Below, piece by piece: positions 9,266-17,827 of a stretch of 64,000 nucleotides of DNA. Source of the stretch: Aestuariivirga sp. (GTDB lineage Bacteria; Pseudomonadota; Alphaproteobacteria; Rhizobiales; Aestuariivirgaceae); NCBI RefSeq assembly GCF_020252395.1, contig NZ_JADCDB010000004.1:124001-188000 (forward strand), read 5' to 3'. Both the position numbers and the translations under genes were made by a program. The notes beneath the pieces are model-generated. The model had not been told where the DNA came from. It did not search any database and was given only the letters and a program-made list of their open reading frames with translations. Each line of letters begins with the position of its first letter. The stretch's first letter is position 1.

Positions 9266-10684
9266 ATGGGAAAGATTACGGGTTTCCTCGAGATCGAGCG
9301 GCAGGACCGGAAGTATACGCCGGCCGCCGACCGGGTGCGCCACTATAACGAGTTCGTCATTCCGCTGTCGGCGGAAGCGGTGAAGAACCAGGCGGCGCGA
9401 TGTATGAATTGCGGCATTCCGTTCTGTCACAATGGCTGCCCGGTGAACAACCAGATCCCGGACTGGAACGACCTCGTTTATCTCGGCGACTGGGAAGAAG
9501 CGTCGCGCAATCTTCACTCGACCAATAATTTCCCCGAATTCACCGGCCGCGTATGCCCCGCCCCCTGCGAGGCCTCCTGCACGCTGAACCTCGAGGACAC
9601 GCCGGTCACCATCAAGACCATCGAATGCGCCATTGTCGACAAGGCGTGGGAGCATGGCTGGATCAAGCCTGAGTCTTACCGCGAGAAGACGGGCAAGAAG
9701 GTGGCGATCATCGGCTCGGGCCCTGCAGGCCTTGCCGCCGCGCAGCAGCTGGCGCGCGTCGGCCACAGCGTGCATGTGTTCGAGAAGAACGCCAAGGCCG
9801 GCGGTCTTCTTCGCTACGGCATTCCCGACTTCAAGATGGAAAAGCACCTCATCGACCGCCGCATCGCACAGATGGAGGCGGAAGGCGTGACTTTCCATTA
9901 TGGCGTTCACATCGGCGTCACCCAGGATGCGCAGCAGCTGGTCGACAGCTTCGATGCGGTGATCCTGGCGGGTGGCTCCGAGACGCCGCGTGACCTTCCC
10001 GTGCCGGGGCGCGAGCTCGGCGGCATTCATTTCGCCATGGAATTCCTGCCGCAGCAGAACCGCCGCGTGGGCAAGGAGCCGCAGATCGACAACCGCCCGA
10101 TCACGGCGGAGGGAAAGCACGTCGTGGTCATCGGCGGCGGCGACACGGGCTCGGACTGCATCGGCACCTCGGTGCGCCAGGGCGCCCTCTCGGTCGAGCA
10201 GCTGGAAGTGATGCCGAAGCCGCCGGAGAAGGAGAACAAGCTGCTCACCTGGCCGAACTGGCCCTTGAAGCTGCGCACGTCCTCCTCTCACATGGAAGGG
10301 GCGGACCGCGAATTCTCGGTGCTCACCAAGTCCTTCTCGGGCGAGAACGGCCAGGTGAAGACGCTCAACTGCGTGCGCGTCGATGGCGGCATGAAGGAGA
10401 TCCCCGGCTCCGAATTCGAACTCAAGGCAGACCTCGTGCTCCTCGCCATGGGCTTCGTGCACCCCGTGCATGAGGGGCTGCTGAAGTCGCTCGAGGTGAA
10501 GCTCGACGGCCGCGGCAATGTCGATGCCAATGTGATGAATTACAAGACCTCGGCGCGCAAGGTGTTCTCGGCCGGCGACATGCGGCGCGGCCAGTCGCTC
10601 GTCGTCTGGGCCATCCGCGAAGGCCGCCAGGCCGCGCATGCGGTGGATCAATTCCTGATGGGATCGACAACGCTGCCGCGATAA
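9266..10684 (+). CDS. gltD: glutamate synthase (NADPH) small subunit
   Basis: The 472-residue beta subunit oxidises NADPH on FAD and passes electrons through iron-sulfur clusters to GltB. N-terminal cluster cysteines are Cys46, Cys49, Cys54 and Cys58 ([13 protein letters not shown]) with further cysteines in CPAPCEASC. Two Rossmann motifs follow: [10 protein letters not shown] for FAD and GGGDTGSD for NADPH. Length and motif order are those of standard GltD. The start codon lies one base after the gltB stop, giving equal stoichiometry. A hairpin 36 bases downstream marks the operon end. Confidence 0.97.
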   Translation: MGKITGFLEIERQDRKYTPAADRVRHYNEFVIPLSAEAVKNQAARCMNCGIPFCHNGCPVNNQIPDWNDLVYLGDWEEASRNLHSTNNFPEFTGRVCPAPCEASCTLNLEDTPVTIKTIECAIVDKAWEHGWIKPESYREKTGKKVAIIGSGPAGLAAAQQLARVGHSVHVFEKNAKAGGLLRYGIPDFKMEKHLIDRRIAQMEAEGVTFHYGVHIGVTQDAQQLVDSFDAVILAGGSETPRDLPVPGRELGGIHFAMEFLPQQNRRVGKEPQIDNRPITAEGKHVVVIGGGDTGSDCIGTSVRQGALSVEQLEVMPKPPEKENKLLTWPNWPLKLRTSSSHMEGADREFSVLTKSFSGENGQVKTLNCVRVDGGMKEIPGSEFELKADLVLLAMGFVHPVHEGLLKSLEVKLDGRGNVDANVMNYKTSARKVFSAGDMRRGQSLVVWAIREGRQAAHAVDQFLMGSTTLPR

Positions 10685-10719
10685 TTCCGCTTCTTCCGCG
10701 CATGCGGACGCAAAGCTGT

Positions 10720-10739
10720 GTCCCGGCCTGCGCCGGGAC
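10720..10739. terminator. bidirectional hairpin between gltD and the SGNH hydrolase gene
   Basis: A perfect 8-bp inverted repeat (GTCCCGGC / GCCGGGAC) with a 4-base loop lies in the 62-base gap between two convergent stop codons. Its core resembles the dispersed palindromes at 15176 and 16281. Confidence 0.5.
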
Positions 10740-10746
10740 GCCGGCA

Positions 10747-11880
10747 TCAGGGCGGCGGCGCGGTGAAATCATCCGCGCGGCCGGCCGGCGCGGCCTCGGG
10801 ACTGCCCAGCTTGAAGAGCTTCTCCGCTCCGCTTCCCGTTGGCGCGATGTCGCGCAGCGTTTTCAGGGCCGCATCCGGCCCAAGCCCGGCTGCCGCCAGC
10901 AGGATGGCATTGGCGGTGACGCCCTCGGGCCGCACCATATAGGGCGCGCTGTCCATCACCGACTGGCCGAACAGCGGCACGGCATTGGACTTCGCCTCCA
11001 GATCGGTCTTGGCGGCCTCGGGCGCGTCGAACAGCGAGGTCTTGCCGCCCTGCGGAGTCTGATCGGCCCGTTCGGCGGCGTCGAGGGCAGCGAGCACTTT
11101 CCCGGCCATCAGGTTGTCGCCGGCCTTGAAGAAGGAGATGCCGTCACCCCCGCGCAGCTTGACGATGCTGGCGGCGCCGTCAGCAGCCGATTCCATATAG
11201 GGGCCGCCGGAGCTGGCGAGTTCCTTGCGCAGATCGAGGAAAATCATGCCGCGCTTTTCGACTTCGGCTTTCTGCGCGCCGGCGACCGTCTGCATCGCGG
11301 CATCGTAGTCCGGATCGCGCATCGGCGGCGGCGCCACCCAGATGACGCGCGCGTTGGACGCCGCCAGCTGGTCCAGCAGCAGGTTCACCTGTTTTGCATA
11401 GGCCGCTGTCCATTCCGGCGTGCCGAAATCATAACGGTTGCCGCCATCGCGGATCGTCTGCCGGTCATTGGCGCCGAGCATCACCACGATCGCGTCATAG
11501 GCATTGCCGTCGAGAATTTTCGGCAGGGTGGCGGCCCAGTCATAGACCTCCGGCCGCGCGAGACCCGATTCCTCGTTGACGCGGATCGAGACATCGTAAT
11601 TGCCGCCGGGCTCGCTGACGCGGGCGAGGCCGGCGCCAAGGGCCCCGCTCAACGCATCGCCGATCGACAGCACCTCGACGATGCGATGGTCATCGGTGGG
11701 CGGCGGCTGGCCGGCGGCATCGGGCTGGTCCGTCCGGTCAGCCGGCGGAGGCAGGGCCGCCGCGGGCGCATCGGCCGGCTGCGAGCCGGTGGACCCCATG
11801 ACCGGACCATCCGCCGTCTGCGCCGCGGCGGGCAGACCCCACAGCAGCAGCGCAGCAAGCCGGATGGCGATGCGTTTCAT
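10747..11880 (-). CDS. periplasmic SGNH/GDSL-family hydrolase (DUF459)
   Basis: A 377-residue exported protein: signal peptide (residues 1-21), a Pro/Ala-rich linker to about residue 65, then an SGNH hydrolase domain with block I SIGDA (72-76, GD with Ala where GDS is usual) and block III GAND (136-139). DUF459 proteins are predicted esterases of alphaproteobacterial envelopes. Its start codon overlaps the stop codon of the upstream lytic transglycosylase (TGATG), so the two are translationally coupled and probably act on the same polymer. The nucleophile position reads Ala76 rather than Ser in my alignment, with Ser72 and Ser78 nearby, so the exact catalytic serine is uncertain. Confidence 0.75.
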   Translation of the reverse strand: MKRIAIRLAALLLWGLPAAAQTADGPVMGSTGSQPADAPAAALPPPADRTDQPDAAGQPPPTDDHRIVEVLSIGDALSGALGAGLARVSEPGGNYDVSIRVNEESGLARPEVYDWAATLPKILDGNAYDAIVVMLGANDRQTIRDGGNRYDFGTPEWTAAYAKQVNLLLDQLAASNARVIWVAPPPMRDPDYDAAMQTVAGAQKAEVEKRGMIFLDLRKELASSGGPYMESAADGAASIVKLRGGDGISFFKAGDNLMAGKVLAALDAAERADQTPQGGKTSLFDAPEAAKTDLEAKSNAVPLFGQSVMDSAPYMVRPEGVTANAILLAAAGLGPDAALKTLRDIAPTGSGAEKLFKLGSPEAAPAGRADDFTAPPP

Positions 11881-13082
11881 CAGCCGCGCTTCCCGATCGA
11901 CTGCAGGAGCTTCAGCGACGGCACGCCATCGAGCGGCAGGCCGTTCTTTTTCTGGTAAGCGATGATCGCCTCATAAGTGCGGGCGCCGAAGCGGCCGTCA
12001 TTGCCGCCCGTCTCGAAGCCCAGCGCGTTGAGGCGGTTCTGCAGCTCCACGCGCTGCTTGTAGGTGAGATCGTAACTGACCTCCGGCCAGGCCGCCACGA
12101 ACTCGCCCTTTCCGCGGATGCGGTCCGCGAGGTGGCCCACCGCCAGCGCATAGGAATGCGAGAGATTATAGTCCATGATGGCGAGGAAGTTCTTCGTCAC
12201 CAGGAAGCGCGGGCCGGAGACCCCCTGCGGCACCATGACGAAGGCCTGCGCATCGGGCGAACCGAGTTTCGCCCCATCGGCGCGCTTGACGCCGAGCTTC
12301 TGCCACTCCGCCACCGTCTTCCAGTGGCCGCGGCCGATGAGCGCCATATTGAAGCCCTTGGGCAGCGTCACCTCCCAGCCCCAGGGCCGGCCGCTTTTCC
12401 AGCCCGCCTCGGCGAGATAGTTGCCAGTGGAGGCCAGCGCGTCCTGATAGCTGTTCCAGATGTCCTTCTTGCCATCGCCCGTCCAGTCCACGGCATAGGA
12501 AATGTAGGAAGACGGGATGAATTGCGTGTGGCCCATGGCGGCGGCCCAGGAGCCATCGAAGTCATTGGGCTTCACGATGCCGGACTTCAGGATCCTGAAG
12601 GCGGCGGCCATCTGCTCATAGGCGTATTTCTTGCGGCTGCCGGAATAGGCCAGCGTGGCCAGAGAGCGCATGACGCTCATCGAGCCCTTGAGCTTGCCGA
12701 AGTTCGACTCCATGCCCCAGATGCCAAGGATAATGTAGCGGTCGACGCCGTATCTGGCCTCAATGGCGTCAAGCAGCTTCTTCTCGCTTTCCGCCTTCTG
12801 CTTGCCCGTGTCGATGCGGATCGGCGTCACCGCCTTTGCGAGATAGGCCGAGGTGGTTGAGGTGAATTCGGGCTGGTTGTCGGCGAGCTTCAGCACCACC
12901 GGGTCCGGCTCGGTGATGCCGGCAAAGGCGGCGTCGAAAAGCTGCTTCGACACGCCCGCCTTTTTCATGCGCGGCCAGAGGGTGTTCTGGATGAAGGCCA
13001 GGAATTCCGGGTCATCGGCCGCCGCCGGCCGCGCCAGCAAGGGTGCGAGCAGCAGAAGAGAGGCAAAGGTCCTTCGGTCCAT
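11880..13082 (-). CDS. lytic murein transglycosylase, MltB type, with peptidoglycan-binding domain
   Basis: A 400-residue exported enzyme that cleaves the MurNAc-GlcNAc bond of peptidoglycan with formation of 1,6-anhydroMurNAc. The N-terminus has RR followed by a hydrophobic stretch ending at AAA (residues 3-22), compatible with a Sec or Tat signal. The SLT_2 catalytic domain carries the acid/base Glu125 in GIWGMESNFG, and residues 340-398 form a PG_binding_1 domain. No lipobox cysteine is present, so it is soluble rather than a lipoprotein like E. coli MltB. It is the first gene of a two-gene unit with the SGNH hydrolase. Confidence 0.9.
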   Translation of the reverse strand: MDRRTFASLLLLAPLLARPAAADDPEFLAFIQNTLWPRMKKAGVSKQLFDAAFAGITEPDPVVLKLADNQPEFTSTTSAYLAKAVTPIRIDTGKQKAESEKKLLDAIEARYGVDRYIILGIWGMESNFGKLKGSMSVMRSLATLAYSGSRKKYAYEQMAAAFRILKSGIVKPNDFDGSWAAAMGHTQFIPSSYISYAVDWTGDGKKDIWNSYQDALASTGNYLAEAGWKSGRPWGWEVTLPKGFNMALIGRGHWKTVAEWQKLGVKRADGAKLGSPDAQAFVMVPQGVSGPRFLVTKNFLAIMDYNLSHSYALAVGHLADRIRGKGEFVAAWPEVSYDLTYKQRVELQNRLNALGFETGGNDGRFGARTYEAIIAYQKKNGLPLDGVPSLKLLQSIGKRG

Positions 13083-13171
13083 GGAGTCCCCGTGATTCGG
13101 GCGCAGCCGCCCGGACGCTCTTCACTCTACAGGTAAGCGTTCCAGCCGCCAAATGCGGCCTCAATCGGGCA

Positions 13172-14170
13172 TCAGGCCTGGCCGGTGGTGTTACGCCGGG
13201 CGAGCTTTCTCTCCCAGTTGAGCGCTGTCTCCACGATGAAATCGAGGTTTTCATGCTTGGGTTGCCAGCCCAGCACCTCGCGCACGCGCCTGGCACCCGC
13301 CACGATGGCCGGCGGATCGCCTGGACGGCGTGGGCCGTACTTGACGGCAAGCGGCGCGCCATTGACGCGCTCCACCGCACTGATGACATCGAGCACCGAA
13401 TAGCCCTTGCCATAGCCGCAATTGAAGATGCCGCTGGCGCCGCCCTTGCGCAGATGCGCCAGCGCATCGACATGGGCAGCAATCAGGTCACTCACGTGGA
13501 TGTAGTCACGCAAGCAGGTTCCATCCGGCGTGTCATAATCGGCCCCGAAGACCTCGAGCTCGCCACGCTGGCCGAGTGCGGTCTGGCAAGCGACCTTGAT
13601 CAGGTGCGTGGCGCGTGGCGTGGACTGGCCGATGCGGCCCCCTGGGTCGCCGCCCGCCACGTTGAAATAGCGCAACGCCACATATTGCAGGCCATGGGCG
13701 ATGCTCGCGTCCTTCAGCATCTGCTCGGTCATGAGCTTGGAGAAGCCATAGGGCGAGACGGGGGCCGGTGCACGGTCCTCGAAGACGGGTTCAGCGGGCA
13801 CATCGCCATAGACGGCGGCGGTGGAGGAGAAGATGAAGCGCGGAATGCCCGCCTTCACCGCCGAGGCCATGAGCATGCGGGACTTGACCGTGTTGTTGAG
13901 GTAATAGCCGAGCGGGTCCTTCACCGAGTCCGGCACCACGATCGAACCCGCGAAATGAACCACGGCATCGAACTTGTGCCGTGACATCACGCGGTCGAGC
14001 AGCGCCTCGTCGCCGATGTCGCCCTCGATGAGCTTCGCCTGCGGCTGGATCGCCCACCACATGCCGGTCGAAAGATTGTCGATGACGACAACCTCCTCGC
14101 CGCGCTCCACCAGTGCCAGAACCATGTGGCTGCCGATGTAGCCGGCGCCGCCCGTGACGAGAATGGCCAT
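13172..14170 (-). CDS. galE: UDP-glucose 4-epimerase
   Basis: A 332-residue extended short-chain dehydrogenase that interconverts UDP-glucose and UDP-galactose for surface polysaccharides. It shows the NAD motif GGAGYIG (7-13), catalytic Ser115-Ser116-Thr117 region and Tyr141-x3-Lys145 (SPYGFSK), with the family's usual length. ATG 14170 has AGGAG seven bases upstream. It is divergent from galU, whose product UDP-glucose is its substrate. Confidence 0.93.
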   Translation of the reverse strand: MAILVTGGAGYIGSHMVLALVERGEEVVVIDNLSTGMWWAIQPQAKLIEGDIGDEALLDRVMSRHKFDAVVHFAGSIVVPDSVKDPLGYYLNNTVKSRMLMASAVKAGIPRFIFSSTAAVYGDVPAEPVFEDRAPAPVSPYGFSKLMTEQMLKDASIAHGLQYVALRYFNVAGGDPGGRIGQSTPRATHLIKVACQTALGQRGELEVFGADYDTPDGTCLRDYIHVSDLIAAHVDALAHLRKGGASGIFNCGYGKGYSVLDVISAVERVNGAPLAVKYGPRRPGDPPAIVAGARRVREVLGWQPKHENLDFIVETALNWERKLARRNTTGQA

Positions 14171-14199
14171 TGAAAACTCCTGCGGGGTGAGTGTAGCGA

Positions 14200-14211
14200 A
14201 GTTCCGGAACT
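14200..14211. promoter_or_regulatory. 12-bp perfect palindrome between galE and galU
   Basis: AGTTCCGGAACT lies in the 101-base divergent region, and the half-site AGTTCCGG recurs at 14247-14254, close to galU. The arrangement suggests an operator controlling both sugar-nucleotide genes; the binding protein is unknown. Confidence 0.35.
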
Positions 14212-14271
14212 GTCCAAACCTGAACTTCTTTGGGGCGCAAGGTGGGAGTTCCGGTCAACGAGAGGTTACTC

Positions 14272-15165
14272 ATGGTCCGTCCGATCAAGACTGCCGTCTT
14301 TCCCGTCGCCGGGCTCGGCACGCGTTTCCTGCCCGCCACCAAGGCGATGCCGAAGGAGATGCTGACCGTGGTGGACAGGCCGGTAATCCAGCTGGCGGTT
14401 GACGAGGCGCGCGAGGCGGGGATCGAGCATTTCGTGTTCGTGACGGGCCGCGGCAAGGCGGTGATCGAGGACCATTTCGACAAGGCCTTCGAACTCGACG
14501 CGACACTGGCCGCGCGCGGCAAGAAAGCGGAACTCGGCGCGCTGGCGAAGGACCTGCCCAAGGCCGGGCAGGCGAGCTTCACCCGCCAGCAGGAGCCCTT
14601 GGGGCTGGGCCACGCCGTGTTGTGCGCGCGCCAGCTCGTCAAGGACGAGCCCTTCGCGCTGCTTCTGCCCGACATGGTGATGCACGCGAGCCCCGGCTGC
14701 CTGAAGCAGATGATCGGCGTCTACCAGGCCCACGGCGGCGGCAACGTAGTGGCCGTAGAGGAGGTTCCGTGGGAGCAGGTGAGCCGCTATGGCGTGGTGG
14801 GGGCGAAGGACTGGACAGACAATTCCTTCACCATCACTTCCATGGTGGAAAAGCCGAAGACGCGGGAGCTGGCGCCGTCGAACCTGATCATCTCCGGCCG
14901 CTACATCCTGCAGCCCGAGATTTTCGGCGAGATCGAGAAACAGGAACCTGGCGCCGGCGGCGAAATCCAGATCACGGACGCGATGATCCGGCTCATGCAG
15001 CGCGAGCGCTTCTTTGGCCTCAAATATCGCGGCACGACCTATGACTGCGGCGACAAGGTGGGCTTCCTCGCCGCCAATGCCGCCTTCGCGCTGGACCGCC
15101 CGGACATAGGGCCGGGCTTCCGCGAGGCGCTGAGGAAGATATTGGCGGAGAAGGGCGGGTTGTAA
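14272..15165 (+). CDS. galU: UTP-glucose-1-phosphate uridylyltransferase
   Basis: The 297-residue nucleotidyltransferase makes UDP-glucose from UTP and glucose-1-phosphate. The signature loop GLGTRFLPATKAMPKEML starts at residue 14, with GALU-type motifs throughout (VEKP, EIQITDA). ATG 14272 has AGAGG six bases upstream; a TTG start at 14230 in the same frame lacks a ribosome-binding site. It supplies galE, encoded divergently, and heads a stretch of envelope genes with kdsD 99 bases downstream. Confidence 0.95.
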   Translation: MVRPIKTAVFPVAGLGTRFLPATKAMPKEMLTVVDRPVIQLAVDEAREAGIEHFVFVTGRGKAVIEDHFDKAFELDATLAARGKKAELGALAKDLPKAGQASFTRQQEPLGLGHAVLCARQLVKDEPFALLLPDMVMHASPGCLKQMIGVYQAHGGGNVVAVEEVPWEQVSRYGVVGAKDWTDNSFTITSMVEKPKTRELAPSNLIISGRYILQPEIFGEIEKQEPGAGGEIQITDAMIRLMQRERFFGLKYRGTTYDCGDKVGFLAANAAFALDRPDIGPGFREALRKILAEKGGL

Positions 15166-15175
15166 CTCTTCATTG

Positions 15176-15204
15176 CCGTCACCCGGCTTTCGCCGGAATG
15201 ACGG
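15176..15204. repeat. dispersed palindromic repeat, copy 1 (galU-kdsD gap)
   Basis: A 29-base near-palindrome with ends CCGTCA and TGACGG and inner arms CCCGGC / GCCGG around TTTC. The same outer arms occur at 16281-16310 and inside 60254-60295. It can form a hairpin at the end of galU mRNA. Confidence 0.6.
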
Positions 15205-15264
15205 TTTTAGGTGGGCGGCAGCAAGCTTTTGCACCCTCCGCCCAAAAGGTCTAGAAGCCCGGCC

Positions 15265-16266
15265 ATGTCGAACCGGCACCTTAATCCCGTCCCGCCCGGG
15301 GCCCAGTGGCGCGAGTCCGCCAAACGGGCGCTCGTCACCGAAACCGAAGGCATGCGGCAGCTGATCGCGGCGCTCGATGGGCCCTTGGGCGATGCGCTGG
15401 CGCAGTCGGCCGAAGTCATCCGCAAGGCCAAGGGCCGCGTTGTGATGACCGGCATGGGCAAGTCGGGCCACATCGCGCGCAAGATCGCGGCGACACTCGC
15501 TTCGACCGGCACGCCAGCGAGCTTCGTCCACCCGGCGGAAGCAAGCCACGGCGACCTCGGCATGATCACGCCGGACGACGTGGTGGTGATGATCTCCAAT
15601 TCGGGCGAGTCGCCGGAACTCCGCGACATCCTCACCTATGCCAGGCGCTTCGCGGTGCCGCTGATCGCCATCACCTCGGCGCCGGAGTCCACGCTCGGCA
15701 AGGAGGCCGACATCGTTCTGCCGCTGCCGCGCGCCAGGGAGGCCTGCCCCAATGGGCTCGCGCCCACGACATCGACGCTGCTGCAGATGGCGCTGGGCGA
15801 TGCGCTGGCCATTGCATTGCTGGAGGACAAAGGCTTCAGCGCACATGATTTCCGCAAGTTCCACCCCGGCGGCAAGCTGGGCGCGCAGTTGAAGCATGTG
15901 CGCGACATCATGCATGCGCGGGAAGAACTGCCGCTTGGCCCCGAGAGCATGACCATGCCGGACGTGCTGATCGTAATGACGAGGCGCAGCTATGGCTGTT
16001 TCGGCGTGGTCGGCGCCGATGGCGCGCTGGTGGGTATCGTGACCGACGGCGACCTGCGCCGCAACATGGCGCCGGACCTCCTGAACCGCACGGCCGGCGC
16101 CGTGATGACCAAGGCGCCGAAGACCATCGGCCCCGATGCTCTTGCGTCAGAGGCGCTGGAGCAGCTGAACTCGCTGAAGATCACCAGCCTTTTCGTGATC
16201 GATGCGGAAAAGAGGCCGGTGGGCCTGGTGCATATCCACGACCTGCTGCGGATCGGGCTGGTTTAG
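15265..16266 (+). CDS. kdsD: arabinose-5-phosphate isomerase (KpsF/GutQ family)
   Basis: A 333-residue protein with an N-terminal SIS sugar-isomerase domain (GMGKSGH at 63-69, SHGDLG at 94-99, SNSGES at 111-116) and two C-terminal CBS domains (about residues 205-330). It converts ribulose-5-phosphate to arabinose-5-phosphate, the first step to Kdo of lipopolysaccharide. ATG 15265 gives the standard N-terminus; codons from 15211 come from the intergenic repeat region. It sits after galU and the first copy of the dispersed palindrome. Confidence 0.93.
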   Translation: MSNRHLNPVPPGAQWRESAKRALVTETEGMRQLIAALDGPLGDALAQSAEVIRKAKGRVVMTGMGKSGHIARKIAATLASTGTPASFVHPAEASHGDLGMITPDDVVVMISNSGESPELRDILTYARRFAVPLIAITSAPESTLGKEADIVLPLPRAREACPNGLAPTTSTLLQMALGDALAIALLEDKGFSAHDFRKFHPGGKLGAQLKHVRDIMHAREELPLGPESMTMPDVLIVMTRRSYGCFGVVGADGALVGIVTDGDLRRNMAPDLLNRTAGAVMTKAPKTIGPDALASEALEQLNSLKITSLFVIDAEKRPVGLVHIHDLLRIGLV

Positions 16267-16280
16267 TTTTTCCCCTTTAA

Positions 16281-16310
16281 CCGTCACCCGGGCGAAAGCC
16301 GGGATGACGG
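16281..16310. repeat. dispersed palindromic repeat, copy 2 (kdsD-NfeD gap)
   Basis: A 30-base near-palindrome with CCGTCA and TGACGG ends and CCCGG / CCGGG inner arms, placed exactly between the convergent stop codons at 16266 and 16314. It can act as a bidirectional terminator. Confidence 0.6.
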
Positions 16311-16313
16311 AAC

Positions 16314-16763
16314 TCAGGGATGAACCGCCACCACCAGCGTCATGTCATTGACCGCCGTGACCTTCACGCGGGCGCCCGCTTCCATGTCCGGTCCCTCGAT
16401 CTGCCAGACCGTGTCCTCGATCGTCAGTTTGCCGCGGCCATTCACGATAGGCTGGCCGAGGGTGAAGCTGCGGCCCACATAGCCGTACTGCCGGCGGTTG
16501 AGGTGAGGATTGTCTTCCGGTTCCATCGCCGGGCCCTTGTAGAAACGGCGGCCAGCGATGACGGCGATGACCGAAAGAAAGGCGAAGACCACGAGCTCGC
16601 CCTGCCAGGCAAGGTCAAGAACATTGTCGATGACGCCGGTGAGGACGGCGGCAATTCCCAGCCAGATGAAAAACACGCCGGGCGACATAAGTTCCAGCAT
16701 CAGGAAAATGCCCGCCGCCACGAACCACACCCAATTGCCGAGCATGGGGAATAGCTGTTCCAT
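16314..16763 (-). CDS. NfeD-family membrane protein
   Basis: A 149-residue protein with three N-terminal membrane helices (about 10-29, 30-48, 56-72) and a C-terminal OB-fold beta domain (about 88-148), the short NfeD form. NfeD proteins partner SPFH proteins of the band-7/paraslipin type, and here the partner gene ends 11 bases upstream on the same strand. The pair is thought to organise membrane microdomains and protein quality control. Confidence 0.88.
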   Translation of the reverse strand: MEQLFPMLGNWVWFVAAGIFLMLELMSPGVFFIWLGIAAVLTGVIDNVLDLAWQGELVVFAFLSVIAVIAGRRFYKGPAMEPEDNPHLNRRQYGYVGRSFTLGQPIVNGRGKLTIEDTVWQIEGPDMEAGARVKVTAVNDMTLVVAVHP

Positions 16764-16774
16764 CGCGGCGGCCC

Positions 16775-17755
16775 CTACTTCCCTGGCCCAGTGACCGGAA
16801 CGCTGCCGCGGCTGCGCGGAGGCTGCGAGGGCGCTCCGCCACCGAAGGCTTCCCTTGCGATTTCGGAAATGCCGGCAATCGAACCGATGACCGAGGCCGC
16901 CTCGACCGGCAGCATGAGCACCTTCTGATTGGGCGAGATGGCGATATGCTCCAGAGCCTTGATATAGTTGTTGGCCACGAAATAGTTGATGGCCTGCACG
17001 TCGCCCTCGGCGATGGCCTGCGACACCATCTGGGTGGCCTTGGCCTCGGCTTCCGCCGAGCGCTCGCGCGCCTCGGCATCGCGGAAGGCGGCCTCCCTCC
17101 GGCCTTCGGCCTCGAGCACCACCGACTGCTTCTCGCCTTCGGCTTTCAGGATAGCGGCCTGGCGCAGGCCCTCCGCCTCAAGGATGGCGGCGCGCTTGTC
17201 ACGCTCGGCCTTCATCTGGCGGGCCATCGAGTCGATCAGGTCGCGCGGCGGGTTGATGTCCTTGATCTCGATGCGGTTCATCTTGATACCCCAAGGCTGG
17301 GTCGCCTGGTCGACGACATTGAGCAGGCGGTGGTTGATCTCGTCGCGCTGCGACAGCAGATTGTCGAGATCGAGTGAACCCATCACCGTGCGGATATTGG
17401 TCATCACCAGATTGATGATGGCGTTCTCGAGATTGCGCACCTCGTAGGCCGCGCGCGCCGCGTCGACGCATTGGTAAAAGGACACGCCATCGACCTTCAC
17501 CATGGCGTTGTCCTTGGTGATAACCTCCTGTGAGGGAATGTCCAGCACCTGTTCCATCATGTTCTGCTTGGCGCCGACGCGGTCGATGAAGGGCACGATG
17601 ATGCCGAGCCCCGGCTGCAGCGTGCCGATGTATTTTCCGAAGCGCTCGACGGTGTAGTTATAGCCCTGCGGCACGATGCGGATGGCGCGCAGAAGGTAGA
17701 AGATCACCACCGCAAGAAAAACCAGAACGAAAATGCTCAGGCCTTGATACATCAT
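16775..17755 (-). CDS. SPFH/band-7 membrane protein (QmcA/paraslipin-like)
   Basis: A 326-residue protein with an N-terminal membrane anchor (residues 3-21), an SPFH domain (about 25-190) and an Ala/Glu-rich coiled coil with repeated LKAEGEKQ-like heptads (about 195-245), then a conserved C-terminal segment. Length and motifs match QmcA/paraslipin rather than HflK or HflC. It is the first gene of a two-gene operon with the NfeD partner. It probably oligomerises at the inner membrane; its client proteins are unknown. Confidence 0.88.
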   Translation of the reverse strand: MMYQGLSIFVLVFLAVVIFYLLRAIRIVPQGYNYTVERFGKYIGTLQPGLGIIVPFIDRVGAKQNMMEQVLDIPSQEVITKDNAMVKVDGVSFYQCVDAARAAYEVRNLENAIINLVMTNIRTVMGSLDLDNLLSQRDEINHRLLNVVDQATQPWGIKMNRIEIKDINPPRDLIDSMARQMKAERDKRAAILEAEGLRQAAILKAEGEKQSVVLEAEGRREAAFRDAEARERSAEAEAKATQMVSQAIAEGDVQAINYFVANNYIKALEHIAISPNQKVLMLPVEAASVIGSIAGISEIAREAFGGGAPSQPPRSRGSVPVTGPGK

Positions 17756-17827
17756 GCCGTCCGCCCCCTGATGCCGCCCATCGCCGGCAGGCCGGATATG
17801 GCGATATCGCCGCGGGAGTTCAAGGGT

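Noticed and set aside
15176-16310. Repeated palindromes as a CRISPR array
   Set aside because: The copies are more than a kilobase apart with no regular spacers and no cas genes.
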